Assembly (NCBI GenBank): GCA_905250125.1
Contig: CAJNOL010000103.1
Location: 124,001-188,000 of the forward strand
Direction of reading: 5' to 3'
DNA from: Rotaria sordida
Taxonomy: Eukaryota; Rotifera; Eurotatoria; Philodinida; Philodinidae
DNA length: 64,000 nucleotides
The first letter of the stretch is position 1. Every line of letters begins with the position of its first letter. The translations under genes were made by a program, and so were the position numbers. The notes beneath the pieces are model-generated. The model was not told the origin of the DNA. It saw nothing but the letters and a program-made list of their open reading frames with translations, and made no database searches. Positions 45,065 through 59,714 of the stretch are shown here, in pieces.

Positions 45065-48000
45065 TTAACTATCTTTACCAATTAAATCATTGAGATGTTT
45101 TATATTTTGTTGTCTATATTACATAAAATAAAAATATATAAATATAAGTATTATATATATATAGATATAGATAGATAGAAAGAATTTCTTTTACTTCATT
45201 AAATTAGCTAATTGGCGATTAAGTTTATTGACCAGTGGTGGACCAGAATAAGTTAAACTTGTATAAACTAAAATCAAGAAAAATATTGATGTATATATTA
45301 TACATGAATAAGTTTGTTTGAACAAGACTATGTCAATGTCATAACAAATGGGAAGAAGATATATTCAATTGTATTACCATTACAATTAGAATTGTACGCA
45401 GATACTTACGAGCGAAATTTATTTTACCGTTTTTTTTTATTCAGCTTTCGGCGGCGGTGATTTAAAGTTTGCAATGTTTTCGTCAAAACTTTTCATAGTT
45501 TCAAGAAATTTTTAAAATGAAAAACGAAGACAATCATGATACGAAATTCCACATTCGGCAGCGATCAGAGATGGAATCGATACCTCAGATTGGCCGATCT
45601 GTCCTACTCAGACCTGTTCTATCGCTGGCAGTAGCGATTGAAATTTTCAGCAACTCAGATGATCAGCTAGTGACGTCTAATGACATTAGTATTTTGAGAT
45701 AATTATTTTCATGAGATTTTATTTGTTTAATAATCTAAACTTTTTATGTTATTCTTAATGTTTTAGTTCTTACAAGAAAAAGAAAATTTAAGATTAAAAT
45801 TTACTTTGTACAAGACTTGCACCGGCTTTCATTCGTTCGACAATATCTTCTACTGTTTCAATACCACCAACACCGATTAAAGGAATTTGACCTAAGACAA
45901 AAAAAATTTTAATTTTTGAAAATAATAGAAAAACAAAAAAAAAGAGAAAACCTTGAGTATAAAATCGAAATAAACGAAGAGTTTCAAGTGCTTTTTCTTT
46001 TAATGGTCTACCACTTAAACCACCAGTTTCATTTCGATGTTCATTTTTTAATGTATTCATTCTTGATATTGTTGTATTAGAAATAATTAAACCATCAATA
46101 CGTGTATTTGGTTGACGAATAATATGTGAAATTGATTTTATTTCATTTTCATTTAAATCAGGTGCAATTTTAAGTAAAATTAATGGTATTTTTATTGTTT
46201 GATTATCACATGAAATTTTATTACAAATTTTACGAATAGATGTAAGAAGATTTTTTAATTCATTTTCATTTTGTAATGATCGTAAACCAGGTGTATTTGG
46301 ACTTGAAATATTAATAACAAGATAATCAGCAAGACAACCAAATTGTTGAATACCTAATGTATAATCTTGTTCAACATCTGTTGTTGTATTTTTATTTCGT
46401 CCAATATTAACACCAATTAATATATCTAAATGTAAAATAATTGTATGTTAAACTGACTAAAGAACGAGATAATCAAAGTAACAAGAAGGGAAAAAAAATA
46501 TGAGATTAACCTTGTATTTCGCTTAAATACAAAAAAAAAATTCGGTCAATATTTTATTCTTTATCGTTCCTAGTCTTGTTACTTTTATGCTTATACTTGA
46601 TTAATTCATTCGTGCTAGTATGTTCATCATCAGACAATAGACAAGCAATAGAGAATGGCCGACTTAATCTTCGTTCAAATTTTCTATACGATATATGTGC
46701 ATAAGTATTAACTAAGTCGCATCATTCATTCAATTGAATATCGTTTGAGATTTCTTTTTCCTTATATTGTATACAATGTTAATATTACTATATATCGAAT
46801 CCTCCATTCAGTGTTGAAGTCACATCTACACTTGATCGGATTCCTTCTTGTCTCCATTTCTTTTTTCCTCCTTCTTCTTCTTTTTTTTTTATTCAACACA
46901 TACATTCAATGGTCATTTTCTTTTTTTTCTTCACGTCTTCATTCTTCTAATCAACATATGTCCGTTTGTCTAATCTTCTTTGTCTTGTTGTACGGGTCTG
47001 CATAGACAAGGTTCACACGCACACACACTCACGTATGTATGCATTCATATATTCAAAGAGTCTATTGACAAAATACATCTAACAATATCATTGTTCTTAA
47101 ATTTAGTTGTACAAAATCAAATTTCATCTTATTCTTATAACGATATGTCATCATCAAGTGCTTATTCATTACAATTACCATATTTAGGTACAATACCATT
47201 AGGAAAATCACCACCAAATTTAGCATCATTTCAAAAACCATTACGTGAATTATATATACCTTATTATCGTCAACGACGTGAACGTCCTCATGATGAACGT
47301 CGAATAATTATATCTGATCGTGATATATTAATATTTGAACCTGATGCAGCATCAAAAGGAAAACGTTCATTAATTTATTCAACTTTAGAATCAATTGTTG
47401 ATATACAAGCATTAGAATTATATCTTATGTTTCATCATCATACAGAAAATCATCATCATAAACGTATACGTGCTGCATTTTTACCTATTGGTAAGTTCAT
47501 ATATACCAGCTGTTCAAGTATCATTCGTTCTTTTTTTGATAATTTGTTACAACAGCTGGTAATAAGTGATGTTAATTAACCTTTGAAAGAAGGAAAAAAA
47601 CCCATCTGATACAAATTTCTTTTTTTTTTTTGCTTAATCGGAAATTCTCTGTTGCCTTTTTAAATATCATTATTATATAGATAGATTGTCAATAGAGAAC
47701 GAGTAAAAGATTGACCGACGGTATAGTAGACTAGTCATGTTCATTAAATTTACTATTTATTCACGGAAGAAGAATACATTGTATTGATTTATTGATCAGA
47801 CAACTTAACCGATCGTTATTATTATTATTATATAATACGAATGAAGATGATTAGAAATAAATAAATAAATCTCTTCTATTACTAAATTATATTTTTTTAT
47901 TTTAGGTTGTGAACATCAAGAACGTTTTCGTGCTCTTTATTCAACAATTGATAAATCACAATATAATCTTCTTTCAACTCCATCATCTTATCATCCACCA

Positions 48001-49612
48001 CTTTTATTATTTATCATGAAAAAAACCGGTACAAGTGGTACATGTTCGTTACTTGATTGTCATGTATTTGCTGTTAGACGTGAATCAATTGCATTTGATT
48101 TATGTGATATGATACGTAAATTAATTGTCAAACGAACAATGAGTCCTATATTACCAACACCACCATCACCAGCACCACCATACTCACAATCGACAACAAC
48201 AACCTTATTACGTATACGTGATAATACTAAAGATACAACAATTGAAAGACGAACAAAATATTTCGATCGAGATAGACCTATATCAGCTATGGAACATCGA
48301 CAAGCAGATATACCAATAACTATAGATAAAAAAGTATGTTTTAGATTATTTGCAAAGTTTTATCGCTAGAAAAAAAAACTCTATTAGCTTTGTGTATGGA
48401 TATTGCCTTTTACCTACAATTGAAAGAAGTGATGGTAAAGAGTATGGACCAGAGATGATCGGGGCGCAGTGTGACGCCACACCGCCCCGCCGTGAGGCGG
48501 GACGAAGTGAGATTTTTATTTGGCGGAGCGACGACGGAATTTCTTAATCTGTCGAGTAATGGTCAGTGCAGTTGTGATAATACCTAAGAGAAATGGGAAT
48601 TGACCATTGGTTCGCTCATAATTCTACCATTCATGAAAGTCGCATTAATGCTTTTTTAAAAAGTTTTGTGCATGTAATTTTTTCTTTCACAATTTTCCAG
48701 GTGAAATAAGAGTCAGAGAAAAAATATCGTGAATATACCTATCTTGTATCAGCACCCACATCCACACTCCTTATTTATATGTATTGAAATTAGATAATAA
48801 TCTAGTAGGCGGTGACAGGGCGCTTTTATAGCCGCTCAGCTCATCTCTGGTATGAATACATGCGTTGAGGTGCGGTTGGGAATATAATAGAAGACTAACA
48901 TCCATACCCATATACATTCATTGATCTTTCAATAGACGTTATATTAACCTTCATTTTTCCACGCATTGATTCACTATGAAAATGAAATTCAATGTCATAT
49001 GAATTTATTTCTTCTAGACTAATCGTTCAGTATCAAATGCAAATTTAAATGATGTTATACATTCAACATCAAATGGTCTTTCTAATGGATTATCATCATC
49101 ATCTTTATATCTTATAAATAATAATCAACAATCAAATTCTTATTACGATACATCTCAAGTATTAAATATAGAGAATAATATTCATCGTATGTCATCGTCA
49201 TCTTCAACACCAATACGTACTCTTTCAACAAAACATCAACAACAACAACCACAACGTCATTTTATCAAAGCATCATCATCATCATCTTTAATGGTTGATG
49301 AATCAGATGAAGTTGTTAATGATTTAATGAATATTGTTGTGGCTGAAAAACTTAAAACAATTGATACAAATTCTTGTCAAATTCCTATAAAACGTCATGC
49401 ATCATTTGATCAAACAACATCAACAACGAATGATAATACAATGAATAAAAAACGTTATCAATTTTATAATAACAATAATAATAATAATAAAAAACGTTCT
49501 TTTTTCTTAAATTCTAATCAATTACCAACAATACCATCAGCAAATAATACACCAGTGATATCACGAACAACAACAAATGTTGAACAACAACAACAGCAAC
49601 AACAACAACAGC

Positions 49613-49658
<46 letters not shown>

Positions 49659-49669
49659 NNNNNNNNNNC

Positions 49670-49740
<71 letters not shown>

Positions 49741-49995
49741 CCACAATCATCATCATCTATACTTGATAGTTATTTATTACGTCCACAAGTTGTTATTAAT
49801 CGTTATGGTGATATTGGAAATTATGTTCCAAAATTATTACGTGAAAATATTACAACAACATCAACATCAGCAAATATGCGTTCATCTGATAGTAATGAAA
49901 ATATATTTTTTCGTGCAACAAATGGACATATATTAAATGGTTTTCTTAATTTGGATTTTTCATCCAAAACACAAACAACAACAACAACAAATAGA

Positions 49996-50039
<44 letters not shown>

Positions 50040-51465
50040 TAATAATAATAATAATAATACAAACTCTTATTATTATTCACATTATCGTTCATCACCATGT
50101 TTAAATGAAGATAATCATGAACAAAATGTATTATCACTTGTTAAACAATTAAGAAAAAATCAAACGTAAAAATATATTAATTTCATTAAAAAAAAACACA
50201 AGACATAACAATCTTTGTTTTTTTTTATTTTAGAAAATCTGAAAAAGATTCTTTAATATCAAATCAAACAAATAATATTGAAAACATCAATGATGATCAT
50301 CATATATCATCATGTCAAATTCCTCGTGTTACACTTCAAACTCAACAAACAAAACCAATTCCAGCAGCTATGGGTGGTGTTAAAGTACTACCATTTACAC
50401 CAGCAACATCTTATTCTTCACAACGTCCATTCAAATCTTCTTGTTCATCATCAACATCATCAGCAGCAAAACCAAGACGTGTAGCTTCATTTACAATTGC
50501 TGATACAGAATTACCAATTGATTATAGACAATATTTACGTCAGACAGATCAAGGTGCTCATCTCTATGGTGAAGAACAACAACGTCAACAACAACAACCA
50601 TCAACAACACTCGAACATTCACTTGGATACTTTCCTTAATATTTTGTTTTTTTTTCTGTTACTTTATAGAGAAAAAAAAAGAGAATATTTACTATCTTTA
50701 TTAGCATTTGTACGTTGACGATAATCTATAAGACGAGCACGAACTGCTTCATAACCATTATTATTAAATCCATAACTTAAAAAAGTGAAATTTCAATAAA
50801 AAGAAAACTATCCGAAAGTTTCTTTTATAACTAACCGATTTATTATAGCTCGATCTTCAGTGAGACGAAATAATCGAGGTTTTTCATTACCAGGTTGTGG
50901 TTTAGGTGTAATTGTTCCTTTTTTTTTGTAAAATAAAAATTAAATATATTTAAACGAAAAAAAAAATGACTATATACCAATTTCAATAAAACCAAATCCA
51001 AATTTACTTAAACCATCAATTGCTTCACCATTCTTATCAAAACCAGCTGCAAGACCAATTGGATTTTTGAATTCACGATTCCATACAGTTGAATGCTAGA
51101 AATTACATATTAAATGAAATATTCTTTTTTTTTTTGCTCAAAAGTCGAAAATAATGATCAAACTAGAATAGGTTCATCAACAGATTTCATTTGAGGAACA
51201 AGTCCATATTTAGCCATTTGAATTGATAAATGATGAATTTTTTCTGGATCAATATATCGTAATATTGGCATAAATATTTCTTCATAAAAACGTTCACTAC
51301 CAAAATAAATATTTGCACCAACAAAAACAAAACCTCCAGTAATACATGCTTTAAGCCCACTACGTAAACGTGCCTGACAAAAAATAATATCATGGAATAA
51401 TAATAATATATAATTTACATACGAAAATACATTCTACTAACTGATATAATAAGTCGTGGTACCAT
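45065..51465 (-). CDS. DHODH: Dihydroorotate dehydrogenase (quinone), mitochondrial, split by a 4.3-kb intron hosting another gene
   Basis: Nine exons: 51465-51442, 51373-51164, 51095-50978, 50917-50836, 50775-50693, 46425-45952, 45891-45805, 45267-45195, 45113-45065. They sum to 1,200 nt, 399 residues (human 395). A short N-terminus with a membrane helix ([16 protein letters not shown]) is followed by the class 2 core: [77 protein letters not shown] (active-site Ser region), [47 protein letters not shown]. It oxidises dihydroorotate to orotate with FMN and ubiquinone in the inner mitochondrial membrane. The exon 5/6 junction (GATA|ATATATTA) restores [14 protein letters not shown], proving the halves belong together. 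The PTB-like gene lies inside intron 5 on the other strand. Confidence 0.92.
47145..50639 (+). CDS. PTB/PID-like domain protein with poly-Gln and poly-Asn tracts, nested in a DHODH intron
   Basis: Four exons: 47145-47490, 47906-48333, 49018-50165, 50234-50639. They sum to 2,328 nt, about 775 residues, in frame. The first ~250 residues resemble a phosphotyrosine-binding (PID) fold: [46 protein letters not shown], and a late strand-helix [21 protein letters not shown]. The rest is low complexity: Pro-rich, a poly-Gln tract of about 50 or more residues broken by 10 N, and a poly-Asn tract near 50,000-50,058. The C-terminal exon is Ser/Gln-rich. PTB proteins are usually cytoplasmic adaptors; no partner is evident. 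The start at 47,145 is chosen because the upstream frame is unlike the protein. Intron 2 holds a 400-bp element. Domain assignment is moderate. Confidence 0.72.
48450..48849. mobile_element. 400-bp hAT-like nonautonomous element
   Basis: It begins CAGAGATGATCGGGGCG and ends with the near complement CGCTCAGCTCATCTCTG. Flanking 8-bp sequences GTATGGAC (48,442-48,449) and GTATGAAT (48,850-48,857) agree at 6 of 8 positions, as an aged hAT target duplication. The left part is unusually GC-rich for this window (GACGCCACACCGCCCCGCCG). No coding frame. It lies in intron 2 of the PTB-like gene. Confidence 0.7.
49577..49741 (+). repeat. CAA trinucleotide tract encoding poly-Gln, with 10-N gap
   Basis: Nearly pure CAA repeats with few CAG interruptions run on both sides of N 49,659-49,668, in frame with the PTB-like gene. 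True length is unknown because of the gap. A separate AAT/AAC tract encoding poly-Asn lies at about 49,995-50,058. The long frames on other strands and frames here are translations of the repeat. Confidence 0.9.
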
Positions 51466-51582
51466 CTTCAAAAAAACGATCTTATGAAAAAAAGAAAAGA
51501 AAAAAAAAATCTATTCTTTCAATTGAAAAAAAAAATCATTTATTTCTGATGTATATATATATATATATAATATAAAATAGAA

Positions 51583-53206
51583 TTAAGTCGAAAGAAGCGG
51601 ATTTGATTTTTCAGTTCCATTTTCATCTTCACCAAAATAAAATGCTCCTTGTAAATTAAGTAAACATTCAGCTGCTTTATGGAGTTCTTCAAATGTATTT
51701 GGATCTATTTTTTGAATAAAAATATATCATAATAGATATTAATAATTATCAAATACTTACCAATCAGAGCAAGTTCAGCAGCATCACCATCAATTAAACG
51801 ACTATCAGGTATATGTAAATCTTCAAGTAGATTATTCGATTCTAAAAAAAAAGAGCTGTTAACACAATCTATAGCCCATTGGATCAGGACTGACGGGTTC
51901 TACTCTATACTTCAACATTCCTTTTAGATCATGTTTCGCCAAAGGAAATATTCCTTATCTTTCTAGTTTTTTTTTTTTGATTTATATCTCAATCATACAT
52001 ACCATCTATTGAAGATGATAATTCATTTGAACGTTTGCCTAGGAAAAAAAAAAAGCCAATGAATTATTTGTATAATAATTTATTTTTCGAGGAAAAAAAA
52101 CCTACGTTCTTCTACTTGATTATCATCATCAACAATTAATACTTGATTAATTAATTTATCTAAAAAATATTTCTTTTTTTATAAAATTTTTTTATTTTAA
52201 AACTTACTTTGTTCTTCAAGTGCTTGTGTATCAATTGTCCAATTTTTTTCATTAATTTCTTTATTTTGTTGATGTCGATTAGTTTTAAAATGTTTCATTA
52301 AATTACTATATGATTTAAACTTTAACTGACATATATTACATGTATATGGACGAACATCAGCATGAAGACGTATATGACGACGTATATTACGTATTGACCA
52401 ACATCGACAACTACATAGATTACAAGTATAACTTAAAAACAAATAAATATTAATTAATTCTTTCTTTTCTTTTCTTTTTTTTAATTATCCACCTTATAGA
52501 ATTATCGTGTTCATGTCGATTTTTACGAATAATAATTTGATTTTTTGTTATTGATTCAATTTGTGGAAGAACAGAAGAAGAAGGAAGAGGAGGCGGCGGC
52601 GGTGAAGGAATACGAATAATTGATATTGGTGTACTTGATGGTTTATTTCTTTGTATACAACTTGTAATTTTTCCATTAGTTATTGTTGTACAACGAGAAG
52701 ATGAAATTTTCATTGCACGTTTTAAATGTGATAAACGTTTGCCATGTTGATATAATGCACTTAATGAACAAAATTTTCGTTGACATAAATTACACCAAAG
52801 CTGATTTGAATTCTATTAATAATTACATAAAAACATAGAATTAAAAAACTTTAGATAACATGTCAAAAAAAAGGCTTAGTCTATATACTAGAACTCGTTC
52901 GATTCAAAATTTTTTGAATCCATTTTGATAGTCACTTCGAAAAGACTTTTTTTGTTTATTTTGATTTAACACTTCCTGCACATTTCTCAGGGGCATCTTG
53001 GTGGTGATTGTATAAGAATGTAGTCATAATTGACTGTCACTGAACAGTGATCTTTTTTTTTTTCTTATTAAATGAATTCTATTTACATATACCTTATTTG
53101 TTGTTATTTGCTGAAAATCATTTTTTGTTGATGAAATCGTATTCTGTAAAAATTTCTAATGAAATAAACAGATAAAAATTTTGATTTAAATACTTACTAT
53201 ATTCAT
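51583..53206 (-). CDS. C2H2 zinc-finger protein
   Basis: Eight exons: 53206-53198, 53143-53093, 52812-52493, 52431-52208, 52159-52106, 52038-52003, 51841-51761, 51704-51583. They sum to 897 nt, 298 residues, in frame. Three fingers: WCNLCQRKFCSLSALYQHGKRLSH, then YTCNLCSCRCWSIRNIRRHIRLH, then YTCNICQLKFKSYSNLMKHFKTNRH (C-x2-C ... H-x3-5-H). The last two are linked by ADVRP, close to the canonical TGEKP linker. Between finger 1 and the pair is a basic/Pro-rich spacer with a run of six prolines. The C-terminal exons are acidic. Probable nuclear DNA- or RNA-binding protein; no orthologue recognised. The first exon (3 codons) is the least certain. The stop is only about 118 bp upstream of the DHODH start on the same strand, so the two may be co-transcribed. 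Confidence 0.8.
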
Positions 53207-53444
53207 ATTGTATTGAACTGATTGATCATTTATCTTTTTTTTATTTTAGATCTTTTCTGAAGCAAAAGACTTTCATCTTATAAACTATTTTATTAAGTTG
53301 AATATTGTTTTTTTTATTAATGCAAAAAACAAACCTAATAAGTATGAAAGACAAAAAAAAACAAAAACAAAAACAACAGTTCCTTTGCCTACACACACAC
53401 ACGGGAAAATCATTCAGAAAAACAAACAAAATAATGATGATCTG

Positions 53445-53885
53445 TTATTCCCATTTAGCAATAATATCGGCTTCTTTAAAAATGAAATATTCTTTATCTT
53501 CTATTTCAACTTTCGTACCACCATATTCTGGTAATAAAACTTTATCACCAGCTTGAACACTCATTGGAACATGAGTACCATCCTAGAAATAAAAAAAAAT
53601 AACCTTTTAAACAAACAAAAACATAACAACAAATAGAAATTCGAATACTTTTTGTTTAAGACCTTTACCAACAGCAATCACTGTAGCATTAAGAACTTTG
53701 CCTAATGATTTTTCCGGTACATGTATTCCACCTTTAGTAACTTTTTCAGCAGCGAAGCGTTGAACCAGAACACGATCAAATAATGGAATAATTCGTTTTA
53801 ATGCTGAAGATGCCTAATTTGTAAATAAAAAAAAGTATTCCATATAAAATTTTTGTACTCATATTATTCTCGTTATGCTTACCAT
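53445..53885 (-). CDS. HSPE1: Mitochondrial 10-kDa heat shock protein (co-chaperonin, GroES)
   Basis: Three exons: 53885-53883 (the ATG alone), 53813-53649, 53582-53445. They sum to 306 nt, 101 residues (human 102). Landmarks: LFDRVLVQRFAAE, TKGGIHVPEKSLGKVLNATV, the KGLKQKDGTHVPMSVQAGD region before the dome, KVLLPEYGGTKVEI and FKEADIIAKWE. It caps the HSP60 ring in the mitochondrial matrix during folding. The mobile-loop residues GGIHVPE are conserved. The start codon sits alone in the first exon before an intron of 69 bp, so a single-exon view would miss the start. It is divergent from HSP60 with 272 bp between the ATGs. Confidence 0.93.
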
Positions 53886-56434
<2,549 letters not shown>

Positions 56435-56894
56435 AAGAATAAAACAATAGTGAAATAACTACATAGGACAGTTTTGTTATATCTGCTTTGTTTTGTTTTC
56501 TTTTTTTTGTTTTTGCCGTTGTGCACACCTCCTGGGGAATGCAAAATAAAACAATGAATATTGATGACAGTGATTGAGGTGGACAAAACAAATTATTATA
56601 GTTCAAAAATAGAAATTTGTCAAGAGAATTTTATTTGAGGAAGACATGATTATTTTTTTATTTGTCTCTCTGTATTATTGATGGAAAACATACAATCCAT
56701 TACATTGAATTCTATTAATGAAACCTGATGTATGTTTTTTATAATTAGGTTTTCTTTCTTGAGCTCCTTTGGAACAAGCATGCAGACGAAAGAACAAAGG
56801 ACGATCCTTTTGAATAATAATAAGTATATAAGAAACCTATGGCAAATTATTTGATTAAAACATTCAAAGTATAAGCAACAAAGAGTTTGTAAGA

Positions 56895-59714
56895 ATGCAG
56901 CGTCGTCCGAGAATAAGTCATGTGTCTAGAGTTAAGAAAGTTCAACGACATCATCGACGTGGAAATGTAAGTTATTTCAATAGATTGAATGTTAGATTTT
57001 TTGAATAAATAAAGTGCAATGAAGTACAATTGATATTTTAGTTTTTTGATTGACAACAAACAGGTTCTAATTTATCTCATTGTATTCAACAGATCTTTGG
57101 TTAGAAACATGAGAAAAAAATCTTTTTTGTGTTGTTATTTATTATTTATACAAAATAAATTCATTAGAACATGATTCAAATATAATCATTGATTATATAT
57201 GAGACTTATAATTCTCAATGAATCATTTATTCTTTCTTGCATGAAATTATATACTTAACAAGAATATCGACTAGTGTCACAGTTTATTGTCTTACTTTTA
57301 CATTCATCACCTCTCGAGTTTGAATCAATCGTCGATATATGAAAATCGAATTTTTTTACTATATTACTCATTTCATAGGCACAGCAAAGATTAACAGAGC
57401 ATCATGAGGCAGAAAATCAAATGCGGACTTCACAATTATCGAATGTAGATGCTGTAGTAGAAAAAGTCAATTCAATATCTTCAACGCGTAATTTGTCGGT
57501 TGGAATAAGGAAACAACCATCAGTTAGTGTATCAGTCATACGTATTCCTTCGTTGAAAGCTCAATCATCCATTGGTGATAACCATGGTTCAGATTTTCAA
57601 AATAATTCTTTACAACAATTGAATATGACATCTTCACATTATGATGTGCAGAAGACAGTGGTCCAATCGAATAGATTTGACAATGTAATGTGCAATATTT
57701 TCTTTTCAGTTATGAAAATTTTTTATCTTTAGATTGCATCGAATAATATGAGACCTTTCAGTTTTACTCGTCGGAGACAGGTTCGATTATAGTAGATTGA
57801 TTTTCATACGATTAATTCATAATATTTTTAAGACGATCGTACCATCAAATAGTTTTGATTTCAATGATTTGAAAAGATTTTCAACAGAGACGAATAGTTC
57901 AATACCTAATTTTTATGCAAGGAACGATATTTGGCATAAAACTTCGAATGCATCTTTAATCGACCGTAATAATCGTATGACAAATCTCATCAATCGTGAT
58001 AAAGAGAGAGACAATGAGACACGACGACGTCGTCGTTGTGGAGGATGCTGGATTTTTTGTTGTTCATGTTGTTCACCGTGTTGTTGCTTATTAACAGGCA
58101 TATCTTTAACTTTACTTGCCGCTATTATAGCAGCATTAATCGGAGTACTTATTATAACAACGGCAAACAGGACTACATCAACAAGTATAAAGATTTATTT
58201 TCTTCAATCTTTAATATTTGTTTTTTTTCATGAATAGCAACAACGACTACAAGTAGTAGTACGAGTATGTATATAACCTTTTCAAAAAAAAAAAGAATTT
58301 AACTTTGCATGACTTTTTCTTTAGGTACAACGACGTCTGCAACAACGACAACAACGACATCAGTAACGACAACAACTTCATCTACTAGTACTTCGTCGTC
58401 CACAACTTCAACATCATCATCATCAACATCGACATCATCTAGTAGTTCAACGTCGACATCATCTAGTAGTTCATCATCTACAAGTTCAACATCGACATCA
58501 TCTAGTAGTTCATCATCTACGAGTTCAACATCGACAAGTTCGACGTCAACATCCAGCACTACTTCATCATCAACATCAGTTACTACTGTAACGACAACGA
58601 CTAGAACAACTACTTCCGTGACAAGTATGTTGTTTATCACGATTTTTTTTTATAAAAAACGATGATAGTAAGAGAGTTATAATGTCATTGAATAGGATTT
58701 TTTTGAAAGATTTATTCTCAAAACTATACATTCGATGTAGAATCAAATATTTTCGATTATTATAGATCTTTATGTTAACGAATTTTTAGATCTTGTCAGC
58801 AGTAATGTAGAGTAGCCTAGCAAAATAGAAACTTGTTCCAAAAAATGTCTTCCCTTAATTCGTTTCTCTGATCATCAATTCATTCTAGTAATCTTAATAC
58901 TTATTTCTTCCTAACACAATTCAATATTAACCAACGAAAACTAAAGCTCTTCACTTTATAAAAAAGTCGGAATCTCTTACCAAAATGTACAGACAATCTC
59001 TTATTGTTCTTACAACATTTTACCATTGATATTAAATCATCTAATTCGATATTCACATTTCATATTATATAATTGTTTATGTATCATTTTATTTAGCTGC
59101 AACAACTACTACAACTAAAACAACTACAACAACTGCATCAACTGTTAGTAAGTATTTATTGTGTACAATCAACATTCTATTTAATTTTCTTTTTCTAAGC
59201 AATTACTTCCAATACATGTACTGCTGGATGGAAAGGTGTTACTGTACTTTATCATTGCACTAGTTGTCCAAATATAGTACCATATACACAATACACATAT
59301 ACTTATACAGCTATTTCAAATCGAACTCGTATTGCATTCGCTTTTCGCGAAGATGAAGGTTGTTTTGCACTTGATGCTGTATCTGTACGTCGCTTAACAG
59401 CGCCAACTATTGAATTGATTGCAAATAATGATTTTGAAACTGGTACATTATCATCATGGACTTATTGTAATCCAAATAGTGCATCAAGTGCTGGTGAAGT
59501 TATACCAAACTCAGATAATTTTCAATGTATGACTTCTACATACCAAGCTAAATCAGGTAGTTATTTTTATTATGATGGAGCAGTTGGAAATTGTGATTAT
59601 TTAATTCAAACGTTTTCAACAATTGTTGGTCAAACATATACTATTTCATATTGGTTATACAATCGAGGCAATACTGCCTACCCGAGTAGTGCCGATGTCA
59701 TAATTAGTATTTAG
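56895..59714 (+). CDS. Type II membrane protein with Cys cluster, Ser/Thr mucin-like stalk and ectodomain
   Basis: Eight exons: 56895-56966, 57379-57684, 57733-57780, 57833-58184, 58238-58264, 58325-58624, 59097-59147, 59200-59714. They sum to 1,671 nt, 556 residues, in frame. Order: a basic cytosolic region, then RRRRRCGGCWIFCCSCCSPC (likely palmitoylated), a membrane helix LLTGISLTLLAAIIAALIGVLII, about 125 residues of nearly pure Ser/Thr, then an ectodomain. The ectodomain has two beta-rich halves, the second with NNDFETGTLSSWTYCNP, AKSGSYFYYDGAVGNCDYL, QTFSTIVGQTYTISYWLYN, ending ADVIISI. I recall similar proteins as a large family in bdelloids; the fold suggests a jelly-roll binding module. 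Probably a cell-surface O-glycosylated adhesion or glycan-binding protein; ligand unknown. Confidence 0.78.

Noticed and set aside
45517..45702. 61-codon frame in DHODH intron 7
   Set aside because: No family motif or splice logic, and it lies wholly within an intron; treated as chance.
49514..50137. Long poly-Val, poly-Leu, poly-Tyr and poly-Asn frames on alternative frames and strands
   Set aside because: These are shadows of the CAA and AAT trinucleotide tracts of the PTB-like gene.
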